Counted from the first letter of the stretch, positions 1-12,059 are shown. The stretch: 64,000 nucleotides of DNA from Clarkia xantiana subsp. parviflora (GCA_036873135.1 JAPTYO010000011.1:20160747-20224746), one strand, 5' to 3'. A program made the numbers and translations. The notes: generated by a model not told the origin, from the letters alone.

Positions 1-629
1 ATTTTTAAACATTTCGGCCCAACCTTTGAAATTTTAATTATTGGGCCGATCCAATATGTCAAACCGGGATAGATTTAAATCGAATCGGGTTTTCTCAATC
101 GGTTCGACCTAATCGTGTCGGGTCGAACCGGGGTAACTAAGTGGATCTAACCGAACCGGTTTTGTGTTTTGAACCGAATCAAACCCTATTTTATTGGACC
201 GATTCGGACCGAACTAGATTTTAAAATTAAAACCGGACCGAACTGAACCGGATTTTAAACCGGACCGAACCAGATTTATCCGAACCGGATTTTTCAGACC
301 GGACCAAACCGGACCGAAATTTACTGAACCGAAATGATTTTCAAAACCGAATTCAAGTCAATTAAATAAAATAAGGTGGTCAAGTTTTAAAATCCAAATG
401 TTTTTGAACCTCTAAATGGACTACACAGTGCTCATAAGGTTGCTAACTTTCATGCCTTGTTTCGATTATGGGGATGAATCTCGGAGATGCATGTTTTTAG
501 GACTGGATTAATTAGAGGGTTGAATTGCAATTGTTTATTATTCAATATATATATTAATAGAAATGTTGTCTTGACTTAGTCAAACTAGCTGGATATTGCA
601 TGTTGTGGGTAGAGCCCTGGTTAAATATA
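1..629. other. Non-coding left flank, mirrored at the right end of the window
   Basis: No gene is visible. From about 361 to 629 the sequence is similar to the reverse complement of 63737-64000, with shared blocks around the TCGATTATGGGGATG and TGTCTTGACT stretches, so the two window ends are inverted copies of one sequence. Because this flank leads (after removal of the solo LTR at 1844) into the Copia-2a gag start, it may be that element's leader or older DNA next to it. Copia-2's own 603-bp LTR is not found here. Confidence 0.6.
60..350. repeat. Degenerate CCGGACCGAACC-type short repeats
   Basis: Many imperfect copies of AACCGGACCGAAC and its complement (CGGTTCGG) are spread over about 290 bp in AT-rich spacer. 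Such motif clusters are common as subterminal repeats of plant hAT transposons. I see no terminal inverted repeats or target-site duplication here, so the origin is unproven. Confidence 0.5.
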
Positions 630-1154
630 GGGTTAACAGGTCTTTTGGTCCATGATGTTTGACAACTTTTGGGTTTTGGGCAGTGATATTTTTTTTTACC
701 TAGTTTTGGTACCATATGTTTGCAGATTTTTTATAGTTTTGGTCCGACCGTTACATTTCGTCCATTTTTTGACATGTACAAGTCACGTGATCCACCCTAA
801 ACTTTCAATTTTGTTCAATTTAGTCTCTCTAATACTTTCCTAACCTTTTTTTTGTTCAATTTAGTCCCGAAGTTTCAAAAATACAATTGGATCTATTGTC
901 CAATTGGGGTCAATTTTGAAACTCCGGGACTAAATTGAACAAAAAAAAAGTTAAGAAAGTATTAGAGGGACTAAATTTAAAGTTTAGAGTGGATCACGTG
1001 ACTTGAACATGTCAAAATATGGACGGAATGTAATGGTTAGACCAAAACTAGAAAAAATCTGTAAACATATGGTACCAAAACTAGGTAAAAAAAAACATCA
1101 TTGACCAAAACCCAAAAGTTGTCAAACATCATGGACCAAAAGACCCGTTAACCC
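630..1154. mobile_element. Fold-back MULE-type MITE, 525 bp, 9-bp TSD
   Basis: The two halves are long inverted repeats of roughly 240 bp each, starting GGGTTAAC and ending GTTAACCC, with a short loop near 880-900. The element is flanked by a perfect 9-bp direct repeat TTAAATATA at 621-629 and 1155-1163. Long terminal inverted repeats with a 9-bp duplication are the hallmark of Mutator-like elements. There is no transposase, so it is a non-autonomous derivative. A short open frame at 652-843 is chance. The inverted copy of this flank at 63740-63775 lacks the insertion, which gives an empty site. Confidence 0.88.
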
Positions 1155-1843
1155 TTAAATATATGGAATGCGCACTAGGATAGACATGTTGTGATGGTTG
1201 GAAATGCCTAGGATTCTTGTCTAGAATGTTGTGAAATTGAATATAAGCATGAATTGCAAATCAGCCCTTAATGTTTATTATCATTTTAAAATCGAAAACC
1301 AGTCGCCAAATATGTATGATAGATATGAATGATTCATGTTTGAAACGTATGCTAGAATGTTGAGGATGTAGCCACATTTGATAATTTACTTGGAAGTAGA
1401 ATTATGTATGCAAGCATGAGTTCCTCGGAACATTAGACGCATGACGCGTAAGCATGAGTGTAGTTTGTTTGATGAATGTTACTAGTGTATGATAATTTAC
1501 ATGGTTAGTAGAATTATATATGCATGAGTGAATTCATCGGAATACTTTCCAAAATACAAAGGGCCTTGGGAAAGCAAAGATCGGGTATGCTTGTTTTAAA
1601 ATTCCCGTTCCGTTAATCTCGATTAAAACCGTTTTAAAAGACTGATCTATTGGATTGAAAACGGCAGTAATGTGAACTCTTTCACAACCATCTTCCATTG
1701 GTTTACTGGTGGTCGGTTGGTTTAGATGACTGATGAATCATTATTTGTCAGATTCAATCTTAATATATATCTGATGTATGCAATTCTTTCTCAAAATGTT
1801 ATTGTCTACCTAATTTTTGCATGATTATCAAAGTGTTAGCAAT
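1155..1843. other. Non-coding AT-rich stretch before the solo LTR
   Basis: No coding region, tRNA or clear repeat is visible. The last five bases (GCAAT, 1839-1843) are the left TSD of the family D solo LTR. The right copy is at 41970-41974, overlapping the start codon of the Copia-2a gag. This stretch was therefore directly upstream of that gag before the insertion. Confidence 0.6.
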
Positions 1844-2431
1844 TGGTGGATATACACCCAAGCCTTCACCAATTGGGCCCAAGAGGTGGGCTCGAAAAGT
1901 ATCTCGAGTGGTAAAACCCACTCGGGAAGACCCCGGGTGGAAAAACCACCCGGGACCCGATCAAGGAGAACCCGAGCAAGGTCTCCCTTGCTCGGGCACC
2001 CGAGCAAGGCCCTAGGGGTACCCCTTCGGGTACCCCCATTCGTCCGGACAAGCTCCTCTCGTCTGGACTACCACCCCCGGACGATATTTCGCCCGGGGCT
2101 TACCCTTGAAGGGCTACACACCAACACTTGACTATATTGAACTTACCTACGGTCGAACCAAGGTCAAAGGCAACTTATTTACGGTCAAGCCCAACACATA
2201 ATTACGAACGCGCCACAGCCGGACTAGAGAACCACTGGAACCGGGGCGGTCCGATAGAAACTCTATAAATTGAGAGCTCATCCCCTCATTTGAAGGTATT
2301 CACTCTCTCTCTAAGCTCACCCTCTCTCTAGAAGCTCTCACTAATTTAAGCTTCGGAGTGGGCTTACCGGGAACCCCCCCGATGCCCCTTTTGCAGGGAG
2401 GCAAGGAGAAGATCGAGAAGGAGAAGCCCAC
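1844..2431 (+). mobile_element. Family D solo LTR, part 1 of 3
   Basis: It begins TGGTGGATATACACCC and aligns along its length with the 3' LTR at 63016-63727, including GC-rich hairpins built on CCCGAGCAAGG near 1970-2015. A TATA box (TATAAAT) lies at 2264-2270. No purine tract precedes it and no PBS follows it. Parts 2 and 3 are at 13517-13594 and 41947-41969; without insertions the LTR is about 680 bp. With TSD GCAAT on both sides it is a solo LTR, left when the two LTRs of an element recombined. Confidence 0.8.
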
Positions 2432-3208
2432 TGTTGGATCACGGTGGAACTCCGGTACGGTCTTGACGGCGATCCGAACTCCTTTGCTCCACATAATCCT
2501 GCAAGAGGGGATAGACCGGGCGGTGACCCAGAATCCCTCTCCGATGCTTAAATGAGTATCTCGTATAAGGTGGCAAGCAGGAATCTCAAAGTGTGTATCT
2601 CAAAACGTAATATGATCTGAGGTAACCTCTGCCCTTTTATAGGCGAAGAGGTACCTCAGTTACCTAAAGAACCGTTGGGGTGGTTAGCTCGTATTCCGCT
2701 TATCTCGGCTACGATCCCGCGTATCTCGGCCATGATCTCGCATATCTCGGCCATGATCTCGCTTATCTCGGCCACGCCCCGCGTATCTCGGCCATGCTCC
2801 GTGTATCTCAACCACGCTCTGCGTATCTCGGCCACGCCCCGCGTATCTCGGCCACGCCCCGCGTATCTCGGCCACGCCCCGCGTATCTCGGCCTCAACCT
2901 CTGATAGCAAGTCCCGACTAATATCGGGGACTCTAGAGTTATCTCATTGTGTCACCGCTCGGGGCCCCTCCTCATCGTGACAGGGCCAATCATTCTCAGG
3001 GATTCATCATCAGGGCCTACTTAAAGGCATCTCATCGGGAGCGTCCAGCTCGCCTATCGGGTCCGACTCTGTCGGGACCTCTCATCCTCGGGACTCCCTA
3101 CGTCGGGACCCTTCGCCGGGGTCATCCTGACCTCCATTTAGGGCCCAGTGGGCCTATTCACCGTTTCCTTACCGTTAAAGTGCCTAACGGCTATAGCGGA
3201 ACCCATCA
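2432..3208 (-). repeat. 3' LTR of Gypsy B
   Basis: It matches the 5' LTR at 12780-13516 at roughly 97% by eye. In element orientation it starts TGATGGGTTCC and ends with CA. The TATA box (TATAAAAG on the minus strand) is at about 2635-2641. Tandem units of about 20 bp based on GCGTATCTCGGCCACG fill 2695-2895; this copy has more units than the 5' LTR, which explains the length difference. The purine tract TTGGGGGCAAA lies just outside at 3209-3219. Confidence 0.92.
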
Positions 3209-3770
3209 TTTGCCCCCAAGACATGAGGGACTTACAGTTCGTCGTGTCTTTCCACTCCCGACCTCCCGACATCGGAGTCGGGGACCTTTCCCTTGATACA
3301 GTCACTTGGTACAAATCTTCTCGTTCACGTTTCCTCAATACCTTGTGGATAACTGCCAAATCCGAGAAGACTCCTCGGTTCCCCAGTCATTAAATGCAGC
3401 AGATAACGAAGCGACGTCTTCGGCACTCGTGCCTCATTTTTCGCGCATGCTTTTTCTGAAAAAGTGCTTTCAGGCCGTTTCATCATTACACCCGTTGCCA
3501 TTCTGCACGTTTCATCTCAACGGCCCAGATTAAAACGCTTCGACTTCGGCGATTCAGATTGGAACGTCATTTCGACTGTCCTCTTCGCCTATAAAACCTT
3601 AACCCTGGGCACAGTTTCCTTTTTACCTTCTACGAAATTTCCAAAGCTTTCTGCAACTTCTCTGAGAATTCAAGCTCTGCGATTTCGAAGAATCAAGTGC
3701 TTCTCCGACCTCCTGTTCTCCGAACGACTTTTCGGCGACGTCAAGTTCATCCTTCCTATCTCCAATCATC
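3209..3770 (+). promoter_or_regulatory. Purine tract of B and promoter region of its antisense gene
   Basis: Next to the LTR, the minus-strand tract TTGGGGGCAAA is the plus-strand primer site of B. Reading the plus strand, a TATA box (TATAAAA) sits at 3590-3596, about 175 bp before the proposed start codon of the antisense gene. The promoter role is inferred from position and the TATA match. Confidence 0.55.
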
Positions 3771-6491
3771 ATGTCTGGTAAGGGTTTCTTCCTCGTTGCT
3801 TGTACATCTTTTCCTTCATCTTTGCTTAATTCGTTTGCAATTTTACGAAAACCCCAATGCGCCTTTCCTTGCCATGGCTGCTTTTCAGACAGTGGATCTA
3901 GTTCAGAGGGGAGAAAACCCTTCAATTTTGACTATGCTCTCAACGAGATTTCCAGCACTACGTATGATGCAGCTCTCCGGGAGGGATGCATCACCTCTAC
4001 CTGGGAACCTCGTTTCCCGTATCCTTGGCCACGCCTCCCGGGTAACCTTGAGGTTACTCGTCCCCGGAAAGGAGAGGTATTTGTCTCTACGGGGCAAATA
4101 TCGGCGGGGATTAGATTCCCCTTCTGTGGCAGCCTAGTCGAGATGTGCCGGCACTACAAGACGCATCCAACTACCTTCTCTCCCCACGCCATCCGCCTAT
4201 GGAACACCTTCCAAGTCCTTTGCTTCCGACAGAAGTGGGTTTTACAGCCTCAAGCTCTTCAGAACCTTCTACGGGATGAAGTATAACGAGTCGGGGGTCT
4301 GTGCCTTCTACCCCCGTATGCCGAAGTGGAACAGGACGCAACTCGCGTTGTGCAGCTGGACCAATGACACCTGGAAGGTGGTCAAGGGTCGGGGACTCCT
4401 GGTCGACACGAGGTCCGATAACAGTGGATGGAAGAGGAGCTACTTCTTCATCCAGAACTCCTCGATCCCGTGGCCCCAATGGGAGGTGGAAGCGGAATCT
4501 CCTCCCGCTTACCACACCTACACTGATGAAGACTTCCAGACCATTCATCTCATCCAGCTCTATCGATGGGGGGAGTCCTATATTCCCCTTGACGCCAATT
4601 CTCTTGTGGAGCGGGACCTGGTGAATACCGGGATCCGACTCCTCGACATAATCTCCGGGGGTCAACTCTTCGACGGCCCCTCCAATATGGTTTCCTGGGT
4701 AACGTTTCTAACCTCTGTTTTTTACTGTTTGCAGCTAAGAAGGTATCCGTGCTGACCAATCTGATCCTTAAGCAGGGGGAGACCGATGCTGTCTGCCCCA
4801 CGCGGAAGAGGAAGTCAGCCAAGAAAGCTGCTGCTCCGTCGGGATCTCCTTCCGCGGAGAGGACAAAGAGGAGCCGCGTGGAAGTGGACAAACTCTTCGA
4901 TGTCCAGAACGCTGAAGAAGGTAAAAAGCTCCGACTCGCTATTAAATCGTATAGGAAGCTAGTTCCTAAGGAGCTGATACCTTCGACCATGGAGGCCCGC
5001 ATCGCCGATGTCAAACGTGTCCTCCGAGGGGAAACTCCTCGTGTCCTGAAGGCGGGCTACTACAACTACCGCGGGAATGACCAATATGTTTCTCGGCGCA
5101 TCATTTGGTGTAAGGGCCCTAATGAACTTCCTGATTATGTTTCTGAAGCCTCCTCTCGTCCTCTAGGTGCAGGTCACTCGGGGACTCCGTCAGGTGCTGG
5201 AGCTTCAGCAAGTGCACCACCTTCAGCAGGGGCACCTCCTTCCGCAGGGGCACCACTTTTCTCTGGTGGAGAGACCCCGACCGACGATCAATTTCGTCGG
5301 GTGGAGAACCTGGACTCCTCCGAGGAGACTGATGAGGGCGACTCCCTTCGCCATCGTCGGAGGACGGGGCAGTCCCCGCTGAAACCAACCTCCAAGGGGC
5401 TGCCCCCTTCGCCTTCTTCACAACAACAGCGACAACCGTCGCCCATCCACGAATTCACTCCTTCCCCGGCCCGGGACGAGTCGGAGGCGCGCCCCTCCAC
5501 GACTCGGGTTGGCCTTTCTTCTCTCCCCCTCGACGGGAGTTTTTATAAGGTCCTCGACCCTGCACAGAAGGATGCTCCCTGGACCCTGATCCAAACGCTG
5601 CTAGGGGTCCAGCTCCGACAAGGGGACACATACCCGGAGCTGGCGTCACACCTGGTAGCAGGCTCAATCCTGCCTACTATGAGGTATCCGATCTCCTTGG
5701 ATCGGGAGGACATGCGCCGGGATGTTCAGGAGATGTGCATGCGTCGGATAGAGGTAAGACTTTCACTTTTCTCTTCTTCATCAATAAGACCGGTTGCTCA
5801 TCTATTAACACTTCTCTTCCTTCCTTCGCAGGAAATGGGGGACATCAACCGTTTCCTGGGGTACATCTTCGCCTACGAAGAAGCCCTGGAGCAGGAGCGG
5901 GCTAAGGGGGCTCCCGCAGTTATAGCTAAGCTTGAGGAGGATCTCGCGGCCTCCGAGTCTTCGCGGGGAAAACTGGCCAAGGAGCAGGCCATCCTCGACC
6001 GAAAGACTCGGGACCTCCAAAAGCAGGTTCGTGACTTCGAGGGGCTCCTGAAGCGGGAGCGGCAGGAGCGGCGGATTGCTGAGGACAAACTTGTCCTGGA
6101 AAAGAAGGCTCTGGAGGAGCAGGTCGCGGCCGAGACCAAGGGCCGGGAGGATTATCGGAGGTCCGAAGACTTCCAAGCTGATGCAGTGAAGTTCTGCGGC
6201 GCGGAGGTGGAGAACACCCTCTTCAATGCAGTCGAGGAACTCCACCTGGAGTATGGCGACGCCATCAACTTCGACAAGTCTCCATCTCTCGCTCCCTTCG
6301 CGAAGAAATACTTTGCTCTCTCGGAGGAGAGTGATGAGGGGAGCACTCCCGCGATTGTTGAAGACACAACGGAGCCTCCAAGTGCTGACGCCCTGATAAT
6401 CGACCCTCCAACGGCTGAACCTGTGGAGCCTTCTGCCACAGACCTTGTGGACCCTGCTCCCGCTGATGCCGCCGACAAGGACCAAGCCTAA
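3771..6491 (+). CDS. Antisense gene of Gypsy B: PTTG-like domain, disordered middle, coiled coil
   Basis: It lies on the strand opposite gag-pol, between integrase and 3' LTR. The proposed start is ATGTCTG (3771-3777), then a GT-AG intron 3778-3888. The next exon continues in frame with a Ser-rich N-terminus and a domain like the plant 'putative gypsy type transposon' family (Transposase_28), around 3930-4640. A one-base indel near 4235 shifts the frame. The stretch at 4699-4734 has GT and AG ends but is very short for an intron. From 4735 follow a basic Lys/Arg segment, a Pro/Ser/Ala-rich linker, a 78-nt in-frame intron (5754-5831), a charged coiled coil (about 5870-6200) and an acidic Ala/Pro tail. 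The function of this family is not known; a regulatory role is speculation. Confidence 0.65.
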
Positions 6492-7143
6492 ATGCTTATC
6501 TTTAGAGTCCTTGTATTTTTCCTCATTTTTGTAATCATCGGGCCTTTGAGCCCCCATTAATATAAGACTATCTTAGTTCCGATTTTCCATTGCACTTCTC
6601 AAAGCGACTTAACTATACTTACTTAAGGCGAAACCTCGACACTTAAGATATTCTCACACATCACTTAAGACGATTTACCAACTTGCACCACTTAAGGTGA
6701 CTTACTATCACGCACCACTTAAGGCGACTTTCCAATACTTAGAATAAATCCAAGAATCATGCATCACTTAAGACGACTTAATCTCGTGCATCACTTAAGA
6801 TGACTTAACCTCGTGCATCACTTAAGACGACTTTTTCTCGTGCATCACTTAAGACGACTTTTTCTCGTGCGTCACTTAAGACGACTTTTCTCGTGCACCA
6901 CTCAAGGCGACTTTTCTCGTGCACCACTCAAGGCGACTTTTCTCGTGCACCACTCAAGGTGACTAAATAACGCTTAGAATAAATCTAAGAATAATTCTGA
7001 TCGGAAGCAACCTCTTTATTCATTGATGGCACAAAATTTGCTTACATCGAATCAAACGATAAATAACTTACACCACTTAAGGCGATTTTACATCGGGCAC
7101 CACTTAAGGCGACTTTTCACCGGGCACCACTTAAGGCGACTTT
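6492..7143. repeat. Tandem repeats downstream of integrase in B
   Basis: After a possible poly(A) region for the antisense gene (near 6550), about 25-bp imperfect units built on CACTTAAGGCGACTT with spacer TCTCGTGCA repeat from about 6600 to 7145. Units at 6780-6960 are nearly identical. Gypsy C has a different short-unit array at the same place (57380-57830), so position is kept better than sequence. Confidence 0.75.
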
Positions 7144-8418
7144 TCACCAAGCATGGTGTTTCTTCAAGTGTTCGCCACTAAAAGAATGCTTCAATACTCT
7201 GCCATCGAGGTCTTCCAATTTGTACGCATTCGGAGCTGGCATCCCCACGACTTTGTAAGGTCCTTCCCATTTTGGTGACATCTTGTTGATCCGATCCAAA
7301 AGGGTAAACTCGTTGCGACGCCAAACCAGCTCCCCGACGAAGAATTGTCGGGACTTAACTCGCCGATTATAATACCTGGCCGTCGCCAAACGCATTCGAG
7401 CCTGGACTTCATCGGCTTCCCGCCTCTTCTCTTCGAGCAAGTCCAAATCCAGACGTCTCATTTCATCATTCGTCAAAGGCTCGTAATATCTCATCTGATG
7501 GGACGCCACAGCTACCTCCACGGGAGCAACAGCCTCCGTGCCATAAACAAGGCCAAACGGAGTCTCCCCGGTTGATCGTTTGGGTGTCGTTCTAACAGCC
7601 CAAAGCACGTTTTCCAGCTCGTTCAGCCATTTGCCCTTCAAGGCATAGACCCTTTTCTTCAGGCCATCCATCACGATTTTGTTGGCTGACTCCACCTGGC
7701 CATTAGTCTGAGCATGGTGGACAGAGGCTGTCCGATGCTCGATTTTCAACTCCTCCAGATACTGCTTCACCAGAGCCCCGTTAAACGGTGGACCATTGTC
7801 GCTGATCACCACTGTAGGAATCCCGTATCTGGATACAATATGGTTCTGGAGAAACTTGACGATCTGGTTCCCCGTCGTCTTGGCCAACGCCTTAGCTTCT
7901 ATCCATTTCGAAAAATAATCGATAGCCACCAGCAAATATTTACACTGACCTTGTGCCTGCGGGAGAGGTCCCACCAAGTCGATACCCCACTGCGCGAAGG
8001 GCCAAGCACTCTTGATGGATGTCAGATTAGCATCCGGAGCCACGATATTCGGGGGGTACCTCTGGCACGCATCACAGGATCGGACCAACGTCGTCGCCTC
8101 CTTGCTCATCGTAGGCCAATAATAGCCCAAGTTCAGCACTTTCCTCATAATGGATCGGGCCCCTTCATGACAAGCCGCAACCCCTTCATGCACCTCCTTC
8201 AGGATTCGACTGGTGTCGGGCTCAGCCACACACTTCAAGTACGGAGTCAAAAACCAGCCCTTCTTGTATAGCCGATTGTCTAGCATCACGTAATTAACCG
8301 CGATCCGACGTATTCTGTCAGCTAGCACTTCATTATCGGGGACTGCCCCCGTAGTCAGGTACGCGACTATCGGGGTCATCCAAGTGGGCTCCTCATCCGA
8401 TGCTTCATTAGCACACAC
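7144..8418 (-). pseudogene. Integrase region of Gypsy B pol
   Basis: This 424-codon frame carries the HHCC zinc-binding segment (His residues near CHEGARS, Cys pair in SCDACQ), then the DDE catalytic core: Asp in WGIDLVGP, Asp in ISDNGPP, Glu in GQVESAN. A C-terminal domain ends with a SFSGEHLKKHH motif. All catalytic residues are present, so the domain is intact in sequence. It is cut off from RNase H by one in-frame stop at the 8418/8419 border, where Gypsy C has Glu. In Tat elements integrase is the last part of the Gag-Pol polyprotein and joins the cDNA to host DNA. Confidence 0.88.
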
Positions 8419-9960
8419 CTACGTCGGGTCGGTGGTCGATAAGATCACCTTCTCCAAGAAGTGCACCTTCCGATTTTCCTCCAGGGGTGCCCCCAAGGCA
8501 AATTTGCTCAAGGCATCTGCCTCCACGTTTTCCTCCATCGGGATCGCCTCGATGTCGAAGCTTTTAAAGCTCTCCTTCAAGACTTTCACCTCGCGAAAGT
8601 ACTTCCTCATCATCGGGCTCTTCGCCTCGTATCGCCCTTGGACCTGGTTCACGATCAAGGCGGCGTCACACTTCACTCTCAAGTGAGCAACTCCCGTACC
8701 TTTGGCAATTTTCAGGCCTGTGATAAGAGCCTCATACTCAGCCTCGTTGTTCGTGGCCCTAAACGTTAAGGCCAAAGCATATCGAAGCGGCTCACCCCCG
8801 CCTGGTGGTATCAATACAAACCCTGCTCCTGATCCATCTGAACTTGAGGAGCCATCCGTGTATATCTCCCAAGTATTTTCCTTATTTGGCTGTTCTGATT
8901 GCTCTGCCATCTCTGATTGTTCTGCTATTGGGACCTCCATAGTTGCCCCCTCCACAGGGCTCGCTTCTTCCAGATCGGGGGCTGTAGACTCTGCTATGAA
9001 ATCCGCCAACGCCTGGCCCTTAATAGCCGTCCTCGGAGCAAAGTGTATGCGAAACTCACTAAGCTCGACTGCCCATTTCACTAATCTCCCCGACGCGTCA
9101 GGTCGGTTCAAAAAATGCTTCAGAGGCTGGTTCGTCAACACAGTAATCTCATGCGCATGGAAGTAAGGCCTCAGCTTCCGAGCAGTAATAATCAACGCAA
9201 AGAGATACTTCTCAACGGCGGGATAATTCATTTCAGATTTGGCAAACGCCTTGCTTACATAATAAACGGGGACTTGATTGCCCTCGACAACCTTCACTAA
9301 CACAGAGCTAATGGCAAATTCAGAAACATCCAAGTAAAGATATAGCGGCTCGCCTGGGACCGGATTTGCCAACGGCGGGAGGGTGCGAAGGTGCTGCTTG
9401 AGTGCCTGGAACGCCTCTTCACACTTGGCAGTCCACTCAAACTTCTTATTGGCCCTCAGGACTTCAAAAAATGGCATTGATCGGTCACTCGCCTTGGACA
9501 GGAAGCGATTCATTGCAGCCAGTCGACCATTCAGCACTTGCACCTCCCGATGATTTATCGGAGACTGCATCTCCTCGATCGCCCTCAGCTTCTCGGGGTT
9601 CACCTCAATTCCTCTTTGACTCACCATAAAGCCCAGAAACTTCCCCGAGTGGACTCCGAAGGCGCATTTTGTCGGGTTCAAGCGAACCTGATGAAGCCTC
9701 ATCCGCTCAAACGCCGTGGCTAGGTTGTGCACATGATCCTCAGCCTGTCGGGACTTCACCAGCATATCGTCCACGTAAGCCTCCATGGTTTTCCCCAGCA
9801 TATCTCTGAATAGCTTGTTCACCATCCTTTGATAAGTTGCCACGTCATTGATCAATCTGAAGGGCATGACATCGTAGTGATAGATGTCGCTATCTGTCGC
9901 TATCAGTGTGGGGGGCATCCTCCTTAGCCATCTTGATCTGATTATAGCCCAAGTAAGCAT
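8419..9960 (-). pseudogene. RT (C-terminal part), RNase H and second RNase H of Gypsy B pol
   Basis: The 513-codon frame starts inside RT and contains the catalytic box YVDD (near 9770). The Gypsy RNase H follows (segments like YYVSKAF and ITARKLRPYF). After a linker rich in Glu and Pro comes a second, archaeal-type RNase H: YTDGSSS near 8850, an EAEYEAL segment, and a DALSKFA end. The dual RNase H arrangement is the defining feature of the Tat lineage. The N-terminal part of RT is in another frame (below 10030); indels near 9915-10025 separate them, and residues are missing upstream of YHYDVMPFRL. RT activity is therefore lost in this copy. Confidence 0.88.
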
Positions 9961-9977
9961 CCATGAAGCTCAGTAAT

Positions 9978-12059
9978 TCATGTCCCGACGTGGCGTCCAC
10001 CAGCTGGTCGATTCTTGGGAGCGGGGTCCTTCGGGCAAGCCTTATTCAGGTCGCGGAAGTCAACACACATCTGCCACTTCCCATTGCTCTTCTTCACCAG
10101 CACCGGGTTAGCAACCCAAGTCTGGAATCGGAGCTCCTTGATAAACCCAGCATCGAGCAACCTGCCCACCTCCTGCTGGATCGCCATCCTCTTGTCTGCG
10201 CCCATCGGACGCCTTTTCTGCGCGATAGGCTTAATCGCAGGATCAATCTTCAACTCATGCACGATCACATCGGGGCTGATTCCTGGCATGTCACTCGGAG
10301 ACCAGGCAAACAGCTCCTTGAACTCCTTCAGTAGATCGATCAATTCTCGGGCTGTCTCCTCGGTCAAAGCAGACCCGATTTTCACCTTCCTCTGAGGTCC
10401 GTCAATCTCGACCTCCTTCAGATCCTCCACGAGGGCGGGACGCCCAAACTCCTCTCTGGGATCAGCGTCTGTCTGGAGGACAGTCATAGCCTCCCGTCTC
10501 TTCCTTCGGGTGGCGTTAACATAATATTTCCTGGAAGCCACCTGGTCGCCCTTGACCTCTCCGACTCCATGGTCAATCGGGAACTTCATCTTCTGGTGAA
10601 CAGTCGAGGCAACTGCCATCAGGGGGTTGATGGTAGTTCTCCCGATAATCGCATTGTAGGTCCCCGCGGACTCAACTACCACAAACTCCACGTTCCTCCT
10701 CTCCGATTTCCACCCGCTACCAAACTCCACTGGTAAGGTGATCACTCCTAGCGGATAGGAGGTAAAGCCAGAGAATCCGACCATCGGGAAGTTTGCCTCC
10801 TTCAGGTCCTTCTTCGTTTTCCCCATGGCTTCCAGCGCATCCATAAACAAAATGTCGGAGGAGCTCCCTCCGTCGATCAGAATATGTTTCATCTCGTACC
10901 CATCCACATCCAAGGTCACGACCAAAGCGTCATCGTGTGGAGTCTCCACGCCCACGTGATCCTCCGATGAAAAGGAAATCACCATCTCTTCCATCAGGGT
11001 CCAGGATCGGGACCTCTTACCCAACACCACAGCAGCGGGAATTCTAGAGGCATAAACTTCCCGAGAGGACGAGGTATCTCCTCTCGCAGCAAATCCTCCG
11101 TGAATCACATTGATAGTGCCCCGCTTCTCCTTACGGGCACCAGAAGACTCCGGATCAGACCTCTTCTTCTTTGGGGACCGATCGCGGGATCGGGAACGGG
11201 ACCGCGATCGGGATCGAGAGCGGGATCGACACCGCTTCTCCCCGACAAACTCCTTAAGCTTCCCCTTCTGGATCAGCTTTTTGATCTCCTTCTTCAGCTC
11301 CCGACAATGGTTATTTTCGTGACCGTTTGCGCGGTGAAATCGACAGTAACGATCGGTGCGGGATCCCAAAAATTCTCCTTCCTTCTTCGGGGGGTATCTG
11401 GAGATACCCTGTCGCTCCATGACCGTTAACACCTCCGCCATAGAGCTGTTGAGAGGAATGTCATGATCCTCCCGCCTGTCCTTCTTCGAGGAACGCCTAT
11501 CATCCCTTCGATCAGAGCGGCCTCGACTCCGACTGCTCTCAGATTTATCCTTCGACTTACGATCGTCCAAGGGTTTGACCGACTGCTTTCCCTTATTCGA
11601 CTTTGGGGGCTCAAGCTCTCCAGCGGCTATCTTCGACTCCTGGACATCGATTTGCCGTTTCACCCTCTTCTGTAGTGCCTCCATATTCCACACAGCCTTC
11701 TCAGCCACGCTGTGCATCAAGTCGGAACCGTAGGGGGCTGTTAGGTTCCGAATGAAGGTACGGATGGTCTCACCCTCCGAAATCTCCTCGTCAATCTCCG
11801 CCACGCTGGCAGTGTATCGCTGGTAATAGTGTGCCAGCGACTCATTGGGCCTCTGTACCACCTGGGCCAGGGACCTCACACTCTTCAACAGACGTCGGCG
11901 ACCCTTGTACTGCTGGATAAAGCGATCGTGTATATCTGCCCAGCAGGTGATGCACCCTGGGGGCAAACTGAAGAACCATGTCAAGGCTCTTTCACCAAGT
12001 GTGTTCGGGAACAATGTACACACGATATCCTCATTCGGGCCTCTGCCCAAACACGCCAT
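9978..12059 (-). pseudogene. Gag (capsid, zinc knuckle), protease and N-terminal RT of Gypsy B
   Basis: A 693-codon frame. It starts with the retrotransposon capsid domain (WFFSLPPG, then an RRRLLKSVRSL segment). A zinc-knuckle-like motif, C-x2-H-x4-H-x4-C around CRFHRANGHENNHC, is followed by an Arg/Ser repeat tract near 11200. The aspartic protease has the active-site motif LIDGGSSSDIL near 10870. RT fingers follow, with the CVDFRDLNKACPKD motif near 10040, where a frameshift ends the frame. Gag packages RNA and protease cleaves the polyprotein. This is the longest undamaged piece of B; its N-terminal continuation is in another frame. Confidence 0.88.

Noticed and set aside
2656..2980. Repetitive open frames with SRPRSAYLGHAP-like units, also at 13023-13288
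   Set aside because: They are translations of the 20-bp LTR tandem repeats of Gypsy B in several frames; none has family support.
7345..9723. Plus-strand open frames over the Gypsy B pol region
   Set aside because: They are shadows of the minus-strand RT, RNase H and integrase; no recognisable domain.
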